A stretch of DNA of 28,856 bases. It comes from CAYZMH01 sp964479445. Its GTDB lineage: Bacteria; Bacteroidota; Bacteroidia; Bacteroidales; GCA-2748055. The first letter of the stretch is position 1. The number at the start of each line of letters is the position of its first letter. The notes under the pieces are model-generated. The model saw nothing but the letters and a program-made list of their open reading frames with translations, was not told where the DNA came from and searched no databases. Below are positions 8,980 to 16,998 of the stretch, in pieces. Location: contig CAYZMH010000042.1 in the NCBI GenBank assembly GCA_964479445.1, positions 1 to 28,856 on the forward strand. Reading direction: 5' to 3'. A program made the position numbers and the translations under genes.

Positions 8980-9009
8980 AAAAAAGCCTGCCGGCGGCAG
9001 GCTTTTTTT
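8980..9009. terminator. Bidirectional intrinsic terminator
   Basis: AAAAAAGCCTGCC (8980-8992), a three-base GGC loop and GGCAGGCTTTTTT form a perfect 13-base stem with A- and T-tracts at both ends. It separates the symporter (+) from the convergent exported-protein operon whose last gene ends at 9094 (-), and can stop transcription from both sides. Confidence 0.92.
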
Positions 9010-9093
9010 ATTCTCGGCTGATTGAAAGGGTGGTATCTTCTTCCTTTTTGTTTTTTTACTGCTTCAACAGGATCAGTTCATGAATTGACAAAA

Positions 9094-10224
9094 TCAATTG
9101 CACGGTGCGAGGGTGTTTACATCGATCGTGTTCCCGTCTTTGTCGGTAAGTGTAATCGTGGCGTCAGGTTGGATTATACCGGCATCAAGCGCATCTTTAA
9201 TCCAGCAAAATCCGGGATATCCATTCGGAGTAGTGCCTGAGAGAGGAATTCCTTCCCCTTTGGCCCCATTGTTCGTAATGGTGACATCACCGCCGATATA
9301 GGTTATATTATCCAATCCGCCCAGGCTTGTCAGTGCTGCATTGTTTGTAATTACCAGATCTCCACCGACCGAATCAATGGTCATTAACGCAAAATCATGC
9401 AGGATCCGCCCGGCAGATCCATCTGCACAATTATCAATGACCAGGTCACCTCCGACGAATGCCACATCCTCCAGGCCGCTGAAATTGGAGCCGAATTTCG
9501 GACAATTCCTTACAACCAGGTCCCCTTCTACACCGGATACCTTCATGAATCCCGAGGTCCGTTGACCTTCAGGCATTTCATTCCCCCAGGCAAAATCCAT
9601 TAAGGGATTATTTTCCAGGACCAGGTCCCCGTTAATGATTCCTGTGATGGCATGCTCAAAGGCGTTGATGTTATCGAAGCTGAGATTGTTCTTAATAACC
9701 AGGCTGCTGTCAAATTCCACATCGGCAAAAAAAGTAACGGGCCATCCTCCAACCCCTGATCCGTCCAGGGTGAAAACGCCCTTCACTTTGTTGATATAGA
9801 AAGCAAGCTCATTAAGATCTGTTCGTTTAATGTCAGTGCCCGTTATGGTTAAGTTGAGTACGGAGTCCATATCCGGACCCGGATCGAATTGCATTAACTC
9901 ATCCTTTCCGTTGATAGTGTAACTCTGGAAAACACCCTCGTCGGCATCGCCTGCGATGCTGTGGTAGAAATAAATACTGTCTACAGTGCTCAGGCTTTTC
10001 CGGTTGATGATTTGTACTTCCTCTCCAAAAATTACCTGCTTCTGGTAGATGAGCAGCGAATCGCGGTCCCGGTTCACCCTGAAACTATCCACTTTTTCCA
10101 CCAGCACCTTTTCAAGCACCTCATTGGTTAACCGGATATACATGGTATCTGCTTCGGTGTCCTGGGCAAACAGGGAACCCTGCAGTGCTACTATCATTAT
10201 CAGGATCCATTTTATCTTTTTCAT
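9094..10224 (-). CDS. Exported protein with receptor-L-domain-like repeats and C-terminal cap
   Basis: The 376-residue protein starts with a signal peptide (MKKIKWILIMIVALQGSLFA-Q). The same frame runs upstream to an ATG at 10347, but the signal peptide sets the start at 10224. After an N-terminal region with V-D-S-I-Y-F motifs come repeated strands of the type G-D-L-V-I/L-x-N-N/C and L-T-S-L-G-G-L-D-N-I-T-Y-I-G-G-D-V-T-I, like the beta-helical receptor-L/leucine-rich folds of Bacteroidota surface proteins. It ends in a cap, P-G-F-C-W-I-K-D-A-L-D-A-G-I-I, A-T-I-T-L-T-D and I-D-V-N-T-L-A-P-C, shared with both halves of the protein at 12083-14161. It has no T9SS domain and no catalytic motif. 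It is the last gene of the four-gene exported cluster, 19 bases after family X. A binding or adhesive role is possible but not shown. Confidence 0.75.
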   Translation of the reverse strand: MKKIKWILIMIVALQGSLFAQDTEADTMYIRLTNEVLEKVLVEKVDSFRVNRDRDSLLIYQKQVIFGEEVQIINRKSLSTVDSIYFYHSIAGDADEGVFQSYTINGKDELMQFDPGPDMDSVLNLTITGTDIKRTDLNELAFYINKVKGVFTLDGSGVGGWPVTFFADVEFDSSLVIKNNLSFDNINAFEHAITGIINGDLVLENNPLMDFAWGNEMPEGQRTSGFMKVSGVEGDLVVRNCPKFGSNFSGLEDVAFVGGDLVIDNCADGSAGRILHDFALMTIDSVGGDLVITNNAALTSLGGLDNITYIGGDVTITNNGAKGEGIPLSGTTPNGYPGFCWIKDALDAGIIQPDATITLTDKDGNTIDVNTLAPCN

Positions 10225-10243
10225 ACGACCTTCTAGTATTGGA

Positions 10244-11977
10244 TTAATGCTTAATGATTTTCGTAACGGTTCGTTCAGAACGGGTATAAATGTGGCAAAT
10301 GTAGATACCACTTTCCAGGGATGAGGTGGAAATTGAATACCGCCCATTCATACTAAATCTTTTGTATATCAATTCTCTACCGTTAATATCAAAAATTGAT
10401 ATCTCCACCGGTTCTGTTTGTTTTGATGTTACATCCAGGATAATTCGGTTATCGAACGGATTGGGGAACACATTTCCGGGTTGGTTCGGACCGGGAAGAG
10501 ACCGGACACTTGTGGTGGTGGTATCCGGGATGATGTATAGCACGGAATCGGATTCCAGGGTAAAGTCGCAATGGGTGTAGGAGTTGTGGTGGTAACCCCT
10601 TGAATCGCCGTTCATGAAATCGAGGTACATGCTGTCCTGGTCAAATTTAATGCTGTATACACCTGACAGGGAGTGTGATTCTGGTGGCATATCGTCATAA
10701 ACGTTCAGTTTATCATTATCCCAGAGTTCTTTTACCACATCTTCCTGTCCGAATGCATTTGGCAGTGTAGGGGAGGGATTATTGAGCCGGTAGGTCCAGA
10801 TATACCGGTCGTTTCCCTCCAGGGGAATGGGATCTGCGGCAATGGTGATCGCCCCGGGCATCTGGAGGTTTCCGACCGGATCGTTCTCTTCCAGCCAGTT
10901 TACGGCATAGCGCAGGTATTCATTCCGGTATTCCGGGGTATTGCGTGCAAACCAGGTAGCTTCGTCCCATCCCCAGGGCCAGTACCACGAGGGATTATCG
11001 CAGGTATGCACAGAATCAGCTCCGGAATTGTCAAATTCAACCAGGTAGGGAAGCGATTCACATTCCCAACCGCTGGGGGTAATGCCACCGAGACTTTTAG
11101 TATAAATCGCATCATGATGTCCGATCACCATTTCGACCTCATAGGGTTGTCCGCATATATCCTGTACACGTTGAGGAAAAGCGTGTGAATCAAATAACAG
11201 ATGGCCCTCCGGGTTTTTCATTCCATAACCGGCGTGTGCATCGCAAATAACGGTTGTTCTGCGGGCATTCTCCCTCGCATAATCCCGCACGCGGCCCAGC
11301 AATTCGAACCAGTTAGAATACTCGGGTCCGTCATCCCGTCCCATGAGTAGAGCCTGCCCCCAGTGAATACCTTCAAAGCCGGCATCGATATAGCGGACGG
11401 CCCGGTAATAGAAATACATCTGTGTTTCCAGTTGTGTTATATCCGGAACGCCGCCATAGCCCCCCCATCTCCATTCGTGGAATCCATCGGGATAAAGCAT
11501 GGCTTCATAATTGAAGTTTCTTGTTTCCGGCTCCAAACCGAATTCTTCAAACACCCAGGGGGGTATGGATATTTTATCCACCCCGTAATTGGAATAGATG
11601 TTATGTTCGCTTTTAAAAACAGCTTCGAAGATACATGCTTGCAAAAGAAGAGTGGAATCGGCTTCATGCGCTCTTTCAGCGAATCTTTCTGCCATGGAGA
11701 AATGCTCTTCGTTACTCATCACGGGGGTCCATTCAAAAGCAGCCCTGCCTATGAATTTGGCTCCAATATTTTGAATCATACGAAGATTCTCATCAAATAC
11801 TTCTTCGCTGGTCGGAAGACAGAATTCTCCCTGTGTAATGGCACGTGACAGGTAGCTTTCCAGCACATTCCGGGGCATCACACCATCCCTGAACTCATAG
11901 CTCCTTTTGATGGTATCCTGCGACCAACTATTCATGGTCATGAGGACTCCCATTAAAACTATCCAAATTTTTTTCAT
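10244..11977 (-). CDS. Family X protein 1: putative TIM-barrel-like secreted enzyme with T9SS sorting domain
   Basis: I do not recognise this family. The 577-residue protein has a signal peptide (MKKIWIVLMGVLMTMNSWSQ), a domain of about 370 residues shared with 26417-27721 and 27735-28856, a short linker and a type A T9SS sorting domain (V-F-P-N-P-F-D-N to the end, about 495-577). The shared domain has alternating strand/helix blocks: A-K-F-I-G-R-A, L-L-Q-A-C-I-F-E, Y-I-D-A-G-F-E-G-I-H-W-G-Q, T-V-I-C-D-A-H, G-G-I-T-P-S-G-W-E-C-E-S-L-P-Y-L-V-E-F-D-N, W-G-W-D-E and L-Q-M-P-G. This resembles a (beta/alpha)8 barrel with invariant acids Glu118, Glu202, Asp246, Glu314 and Asp338/Glu339, and invariant Cys53 and Cys306. 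A glycoside-acting enzyme is my inference from fold pattern and locus. The start at 11977 is set by the signal peptide; a longer frame from 12013 is rejected. Confidence 0.8.
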   Translation of the reverse strand: MKKIWIVLMGVLMTMNSWSQDTIKRSYEFRDGVMPRNVLESYLSRAITQGEFCLPTSEEVFDENLRMIQNIGAKFIGRAAFEWTPVMSNEEHFSMAERFAERAHEADSTLLLQACIFEAVFKSEHNIYSNYGVDKISIPPWVFEEFGLEPETRNFNYEAMLYPDGFHEWRWGGYGGVPDITQLETQMYFYYRAVRYIDAGFEGIHWGQALLMGRDDGPEYSNWFELLGRVRDYARENARRTTVICDAHAGYGMKNPEGHLLFDSHAFPQRVQDICGQPYEVEMVIGHHDAIYTKSLGGITPSGWECESLPYLVEFDNSGADSVHTCDNPSWYWPWGWDEATWFARNTPEYRNEYLRYAVNWLEENDPVGNLQMPGAITIAADPIPLEGNDRYIWTYRLNNPSPTLPNAFGQEDVVKELWDNDKLNVYDDMPPESHSLSGVYSIKFDQDSMYLDFMNGDSRGYHHNSYTHCDFTLESDSVLYIIPDTTTTSVRSLPGPNQPGNVFPNPFDNRIILDVTSKQTEPVEISIFDINGRELIYKRFSMNGRYSISTSSLESGIYICHIYTRSERTVTKIIKH

Positions 11978-12027
11978 GATCAGATCATCACTTACATTAT
12001 AAATCTTCCACACTTGTAAAATAAATG

Positions 12028-12064
12028 ATAAAAAGTTACCCGAAGGGTTACTCCGGGCAACTTT
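12028..12064 (-). terminator. Intrinsic terminator or attenuator inside the exported-protein cluster
   Basis: Read on the minus strand, AAAGTTGCCCG pairs with CGGGTAACTTT, all Watson-Crick apart from one G-U pair, and is followed by TTTTTAT. It lies in the 105-base gap after the L-domain gene (stop at 12083) and before family X protein 1. It should reduce or stop read-through, so the two downstream genes may be expressed at a lower level or need their own promoter. Confidence 0.7.
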
Positions 12065-12082
12065 CCATGGAAAACACTATTC

Positions 12083-14161
12083 TTAATAGACACAATTTGA
12101 TATGGTTCCCAGATCCACTGCAGATCCATCCTGCCGCTGAAGGTAGATTGTAGCACCTGCTTTGATGATCCCTGCATCCAGGGCATCCTTTACCGCGCAC
12201 CACCCGGGATTTCCATTTCCATCCACGCCATCCTGTATTGCTCCGCCGCTGGTGGGATGATCGATGATGGTCACGTCGCCTCCGATATCGGTGATGAACT
12301 GGAATCCGCCCAGGCTGTTCAGATTGGGATTTTCAATCCATTGGAGGTTGCCGCCAACGGTTCGTAATGCTGTCATGTATTTCAGATCCCAGAGGGTATT
12401 GTAACCATCTGTCCCATATCCACAGCTGTCCACCACGAAATCACCCCCGATGGTCTGGACTGATTCAAAAGCTCCCCCGGCATTCCCGAAGTCCTTGCAG
12501 TGCTTTACTACCAGGCTGCCGGCGATGGAGGTTACATTCTGGAAGCCGGAATTAGGAGTCCAGTGGAATCCCATTCCCGGGTTATTTTCCAGGACCAGGT
12601 CTCCGCCGATCTCTGTCAGGGGCTGGAAATTGTTAATATTGAAATTGGTGGTATTTCTGACGATAATGCTGCTATCCACCTGCACATTGGAAAAGAAGGT
12701 TGTTGCCTGGTTGTCTGAACCTCCTTCTATGGTTACTACTCCTACGATCACATCGATCTTGTTACCCAGGTCATCCAGGTAGGGATAAGCTTCGAAATCT
12801 GTGATTGTAAGGTCCATGATGGTATCGGTAGCTTCGAAATCTGTAACATCCTGACTGGTACTAACCGTCACACTGGGATATAACGGGGGAGGGGTGCAGG
12901 ATGTAAGGGATCCCACATCGATAGGCGTACCTGCATAATCGGAAAGCGTGATGGTGGCCCCGGCATCAATAATACCTGCGTCCAGCGCATCTTTTACCAG
13001 GCAGAAGCCGGGCAACCCGTTATTGAGTCCGGATACAGGAATCTGGTCGGTTTCATTCCCGTTTTCAGTGATGGTCACATCTCCTCCAATAGAGGTCAGG
13101 GTTCCCAGTCCTCCCAGTGAATTCATATAATCGTTGCTGGTGAGTAGCAGGTTCCCCCCGATTGTTTCCATTCCCTGCATGGAGGTAAAATCATACAGTT
13201 TTTCCAGGTCTACGGATGTACCGGAATTTTCTATGTGGAAATCTCCCCCCACATTGGTCAGGGCACTGTTATAGAAACTGCCAAAACGCGGGCAATCTTT
13301 GATGATAAAATCTCCCGAGATATCTGTGATATGTTCGAGTCCGTATAACGAGTTAAACACCTCATTATTGATGAACACCAGGCTCCCTCCTACATCTTGC
13401 AGGTTATATGCTTCGTGCATATCATAGAACTGTGTACTGGCGCCTTCGATGTGGAGGTTACCCTCAATGGTGGTAAGATTGGCCAGGGAAAAGGCGTTAA
13501 AGTTACAATCTTTCACCACGAAATCCCCTTTGATCTCGGTAATGGCGCGAAGGCCTCCTTCTCCTCCCCAGTGAAAAGGCAATGCAGGAAGATTTTCCAG
13601 GACAAGGTCACCATTGATGACGGTCTGACTGGTAAAATTAAAGCTATTGGAGTTGTTCAGATTGGGACAGTTCTTAATGACAATGGAGCTGTCGCATTTG
13701 ATCAGTTCCCCAAACAGGGCTGTAACGTTATCAGGCCCCACAAAAAGCTGATCACCGGCATTATCGATGGTCAGGACCCCTTTGATCCTTTCCAGTCCCC
13801 CGGAGGCATATATATTTGCCACATAATCTACACTGGGTCCGGAGATCGTAAGGTTCCCTATGGTTTTATTCTCCGGGTTGAATGCATTGATATCGCCCTG
13901 TCCGACCAGGTTATAGCTCAACAGCATTCCTTCGGGTTTGGCAAACGTGATGCTATCCACATTGGCTGTAGCCCGTTTATAGACCCTGTCAACCCCGGGA
14001 ATATAGAGTGTATCCTCTGTTTCATTGAGGGTAATGGCTTTTTGATAATCAACCATCAGTTCTTCGGCAAAATCATCTTTTACCAGGTAAATGGGTGTCT
14101 GCGCTGCAAGCCCCTGGCTAAGCAGCATACAAATGACGAATACTAGACTTATATGTTTCAT
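12083..14161 (-). CDS. Large exported protein with two receptor-L-domain-like modules
   Basis: The 692-residue protein starts with MKHISLVFVICMLLSQGLAA-Q, a signal peptide. It carries two modules, about residues 75-420 and 430-692. Each has repeated short strands (I-G-G-D-F/L-V-x-x-N/D-C; N-S-L-G-G-L/F) and each ends in the cap P-G-F/W-C-x-V-K-D-A-L-D-A-G-I-I, A-T-I-x-L and I/V-D-V/L-G-x-x-x-x-C. The same cap closes the protein at 9094-10224. The repeats look like parallel beta-helix or receptor-L domains; in other proteins such domains bind ligands or partners. No membrane anchor or T9SS domain is visible, so periplasmic or secreted location is undecided. It follows the 14177-15235 gene by 15 bases, so the two are surely co-transcribed. 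A terminator follows it at 12028-12064. Confidence 0.75.
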   Translation of the reverse strand: MKHISLVFVICMLLSQGLAAQTPIYLVKDDFAEELMVDYQKAITLNETEDTLYIPGVDRVYKRATANVDSITFAKPEGMLLSYNLVGQGDINAFNPENKTIGNLTISGPSVDYVANIYASGGLERIKGVLTIDNAGDQLFVGPDNVTALFGELIKCDSSIVIKNCPNLNNSNSFNFTSQTVINGDLVLENLPALPFHWGGEGGLRAITEIKGDFVVKDCNFNAFSLANLTTIEGNLHIEGASTQFYDMHEAYNLQDVGGSLVFINNEVFNSLYGLEHITDISGDFIIKDCPRFGSFYNSALTNVGGDFHIENSGTSVDLEKLYDFTSMQGMETIGGNLLLTSNDYMNSLGGLGTLTSIGGDVTITENGNETDQIPVSGLNNGLPGFCLVKDALDAGIIDAGATITLSDYAGTPIDVGSLTSCTPPPLYPSVTVSTSQDVTDFEATDTIMDLTITDFEAYPYLDDLGNKIDVIVGVVTIEGGSDNQATTFFSNVQVDSSIIVRNTTNFNINNFQPLTEIGGDLVLENNPGMGFHWTPNSGFQNVTSIAGSLVVKHCKDFGNAGGAFESVQTIGGDFVVDSCGYGTDGYNTLWDLKYMTALRTVGGNLQWIENPNLNSLGGFQFITDIGGDVTIIDHPTSGGAIQDGVDGNGNPGWCAVKDALDAGIIKAGATIYLQRQDGSAVDLGTISNCVY

Positions 14162-14176
14162 TATATGATCCTCCTG

Positions 14177-15235
14177 CTATTTTTTGATAAACTTATGGGT
14201 CACTTTTTGATCTTTTGTCGCAAGCTGGATAAAATATATTCCTGCATCCAGGGAAGATGTATTGATCCGGGAGATACCGGATGCGTCATCCATTCTCACG
14301 ATCTCTTTGCCCAGCATATCGGTGATCACAAGGGATTTCAGTTCTTTCTCGCTTTCGATATTCAGGGTTTCACCAACCGGATTCGGGAAAAGAACGACAT
14401 CACTCGTGGAGAAGGTTTCCAACCCGGTGGTTAACAGCTCTATTACGGCTGATGGATCGGAAATGCGTCCGTCCCCGTCCACGGCGTAAACTACATAATT
14501 CCCGTCTGTCAGTCCTGTAGTGCTCAGGTTTACCGGGGTGTCTGCCGTAGCAGTTTCACTTACCCCGTTTCCTGCATTCACAGCTGCGGTGAAATCATCG
14601 ACACTGGCAGAAGTTCCTTCGGGAACCAGGTAGATTGTTCCGTTTTTATCGCTGGTGGCGGATACATCATCTCCCGGCTCAATGGTTCCGGTAGTTACAT
14701 CGGAAAGGACCGGTGGATAATAGGTGACAAGCGTAATGACATCGGAAGCTTCCGATATCCGTTCTCCCTCATCCACTGCATACACCAGGTAATCTCCGTC
14801 GTCCAATCCGGTTGTACTGATTGTAGCTGCTGTATTGGCCGTAGCTTCTTCGCTTACGCCGTTACCGTCACTCACCGCCGTCTCAAAATCGGCAAAGGTT
14901 ACCGGTGTTCCATCCGGCACAAGGAACAGGGTACCATCTTTACTGCTTGTTGCAGAGATATCGGCACCCGATTCAATGGTTCCAGTGCTTACATCGGATA
15001 GCAGAGGGGGTTTTTCATCGAGCATCAATGAATCAAATTCCGTGTAGGCATAGGTCTGTACATCAGATGAGACCTGGTTGAGGATCAATTGATCCGCACC
15101 AAATACCATACTTCTGATATCTGATGTTTCATAAACATCTTTCTGATCGGTACTGTAAAATACCTGCAATTCTATTTGCGCCCATGAAAGGAAAGGCACA
15201 AATAAAATCAAGCCAAGGGTAAAAAGTCTCCTCAT
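14177..15235 (-). CDS. T9SS-secreted protein with two 98-residue beta repeats
   Basis: The 352-residue protein has a signal peptide (MRRLFTLGLILFVPFLSWA-Q) and a short N-terminal region with the Bacteroidota Y-x-x-S-D-I-R-S-M-V-F pattern. Two tandem repeats follow, beginning P-P-L-L-S-D-V at residue 76 and P-P-V-L-S-D-V at residue 174. Each holds T-G-T-I-E, I/V-S-A-T-S, L-F/Y-L-V-P-D/E-G-T, G-N-G-V-S-E and G-D/N-Y-x-V-Y-A-V-D blocks of an Ig-like beta sandwich. A type A T9SS sorting domain (V-L-F-P-N-P-V-G to K-F-I-K-K, about 279-352) closes it. It is probably a surface-displayed structural or binding protein; no catalytic residues are visible. It is first in the four-gene exported cluster, with 265 A/T-rich bases upstream where its promoter must lie. 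Confidence 0.85.
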   Translation of the reverse strand: MRRLFTLGLILFVPFLSWAQIELQVFYSTDQKDVYETSDIRSMVFGADQLILNQVSSDVQTYAYTEFDSLMLDEKPPLLSDVSTGTIESGADISATSSKDGTLFLVPDGTPVTFADFETAVSDGNGVSEEATANTAATISTTGLDDGDYLVYAVDEGERISEASDVITLVTYYPPVLSDVTTGTIEPGDDVSATSDKNGTIYLVPEGTSASVDDFTAAVNAGNGVSETATADTPVNLSTTGLTDGNYVVYAVDGDGRISDPSAVIELLTTGLETFSTSDVVLFPNPVGETLNIESEKELKSLVITDMLGKEIVRMDDASGISRINTSSLDAGIYFIQLATKDQKVTHKFIKK

Positions 15236-15500
15236 AATTTTTGGTGTTTTAAATTAGCAATCTGTTTAACGTTGATATTTTCTTTACAAGCTGTTTTTTG
15301 CTTTGATGGTCACAGAAATTCTAAATACTAAGAAAATGAAAGCAATATCATTATTCAAGTAGTTTTATATCAATATATAATGCTATTTCATCACCCAACA
15401 TCGGACCCCTGTTCGGGGATGTAACAGGGAGGTGGATTTCCATCCAACTTCACAGGTTGAATGGCATGGAAGAGGGCTGGAAATTTCTCCCGGAAAATAT

Positions 15501-16883
15501 TCAAGCCCAATGTTTTTCTATTTTTTCCAGGGACATGCCTTTTGTTTCAGGCAGGCGTTTCAGGATAAAGGGTACGGGGATGCAGCATAATGCGAACACA
15601 ATGAATGTACCTGCCGGAGAGAGGTTCTCCAGCATCCAGGGGACAACCTGACCGATGATGGCGGTTCCCACCCAGAGTGCGAGCGTAGCCACCGACATGG
15701 CACGACCACGTATATGGGAGGGATAGATTTCTGAGAGCAGCACCCATATAACGGGTCCGTACCCAATGGCAAAAGAGGCAATAAACAGGAGGATGAACGT
15801 TAATATAAACACTCCTTCTGTCAGGTCCAGGTAGAACAGCAGGCTGACAATCAGCAGGGAACCCATCATACCGGTTATTCCTCCAAGCATCAGTTTTTTT
15901 CTTCCATATTCATCAATTTTCCAGATGGCAAAAATGGTGGCTGCTACATTAACCATCCCGATGATCACCTGTCCACCCAGGGCATCTGACAGTTTCAGTC
16001 CGGCTTGTTCCATAATTCTCGGGCCATAATAGATGATGGCATTGATACCTGTAAACTGGGAAAGGAGGGCCAGCAATATACCGCCGATAAGCGCGATCCT
16101 TATGCCGGGCCGGAGAAGCAACCCCCAGCTTGCTTTTTCTTCTCGTTGTTTGACTTCCATTATTTCGTTAATTTCCCGGTCGGCCTGGTGCGGGCCGTTA
16201 ATCCGGGAAAGAATTTTCCTTGCTCTGCCCATATTATCCTTTATGGCAAACCATCGTGGGCTTTCCGGTACAAAGAAGAGGGTAACCAGGAATACCAGGG
16301 CAGGGATCATTTCAGAGCCGAACATGGAACGCCACACCTCTCCGGAGATTACATGCTGTAAAAACGGCTGGTGAAAGGTTGTTTCGGAATGTGCATTTAA
16401 CAGCCAGGCATTCACAAAGTATGCGAACAGGATCCCGACGGTAATGGCAAACTGGTAGAGTGCCACCATCCGCCCCCTGATCCTGGCCGGGGATACTTCG
16501 GAAATATAGAGCGGGGAGAGCATGGATGCAATTCCCACTCCGATTCCACCCAGTAACCTTGCAAGGATAAGCGTTGTATGGGATCCGGAGAGCATGCATC
16601 CCAGGGCGGAGAGAAAGAACATGGCCGCTGCTGCAATCAGGGCCTTTTTTCTGCCCAGGCGGTCGGACAGCTCCCCCGCCATTGCAACTCCGGCAATGCA
16701 TCCCAGCAGGGCAGAGCTCACGAACCACCCTTCCATGGCGACGTTCAGATCAAATTTCTCTTTTACCAGGGTTATGGTTCCGGATATCACCGCGGTATCA
16801 TAGCCAAACAGGAATCCCCCCAGCGCGGCTGTAATTGAAATGAAGAACAGGTATCCTGATGAGGGTTTTGAAGGTTTTGTCAT
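15501..16883 (-). CDS. MFS sugar transporter (sugar porter family)
   Basis: The 460-residue membrane protein has 12 predicted segments and the sugar-porter signatures: G-G-F-L-F-G-Y-D-T-A-V-I-S-G in helix 1, D-R-L-G-R-K-K in the first cytoplasmic loop, P-E-S-P-R-W-F-A in the central loop, Q-F-T-G-I-N-A-I-I-Y-Y in helix 7 and P-E-T-K-G near the C-terminus. Characterised relatives such as XylE are proton-coupled xylose or hexose importers. In XylE the helix-7 block begins Q-Q; here it is S-Q, so the exact sugar is open. It lies 115 bases downstream of the glycyl radical enzyme on the same strand, so I infer that it supplies that enzyme's substrate or a sugar feeding the same route. Confidence 0.92.
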   Translation of the reverse strand: MTKPSKPSSGYLFFISITAALGGFLFGYDTAVISGTITLVKEKFDLNVAMEGWFVSSALLGCIAGVAMAGELSDRLGRKKALIAAAAMFFLSALGCMLSGSHTTLILARLLGGIGVGIASMLSPLYISEVSPARIRGRMVALYQFAITVGILFAYFVNAWLLNAHSETTFHQPFLQHVISGEVWRSMFGSEMIPALVFLVTLFFVPESPRWFAIKDNMGRARKILSRINGPHQADREINEIMEVKQREEKASWGLLLRPGIRIALIGGILLALLSQFTGINAIIYYGPRIMEQAGLKLSDALGGQVIIGMVNVAATIFAIWKIDEYGRKKLMLGGITGMMGSLLIVSLLFYLDLTEGVFILTFILLFIASFAIGYGPVIWVLLSEIYPSHIRGRAMSVATLALWVGTAIIGQVVPWMLENLSPAGTFIVFALCCIPVPFILKRLPETKGMSLEKIEKHWA

Positions 16884-16998
16884 GATATTTTTGTTTAGTG
16901 GCAGTGCTGCACGGATGTTCTCTCCATAGGCGCATCTGGAATGGGTCTCCGTTGCGGTTTTCTGCCGTGGAAAAGTAATTGGAGGTGGTTCAACACGA

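Noticed and set aside
10225..10347. Longer N-terminus for the L-domain protein
   Set aside because: It overlaps the sorting domain of family X protein 1; the signal peptide at 10224 sets the start.
13397..14146. 249-codon frame on the + strand
   Set aside because: Lies wholly opposite the L-domain gene, whose repeated G-D-L-V-type codons keep the opposite frame open; the product has no sensible domain.
15407..15429. CCCTGTT/AACAGGG inverted repeat with the same arm core as the hairpin at 4273-4313
   Set aside because: No T-tract and surrounding bases differ; two short arms of the same sequence are weak evidence for a dispersed repeat.
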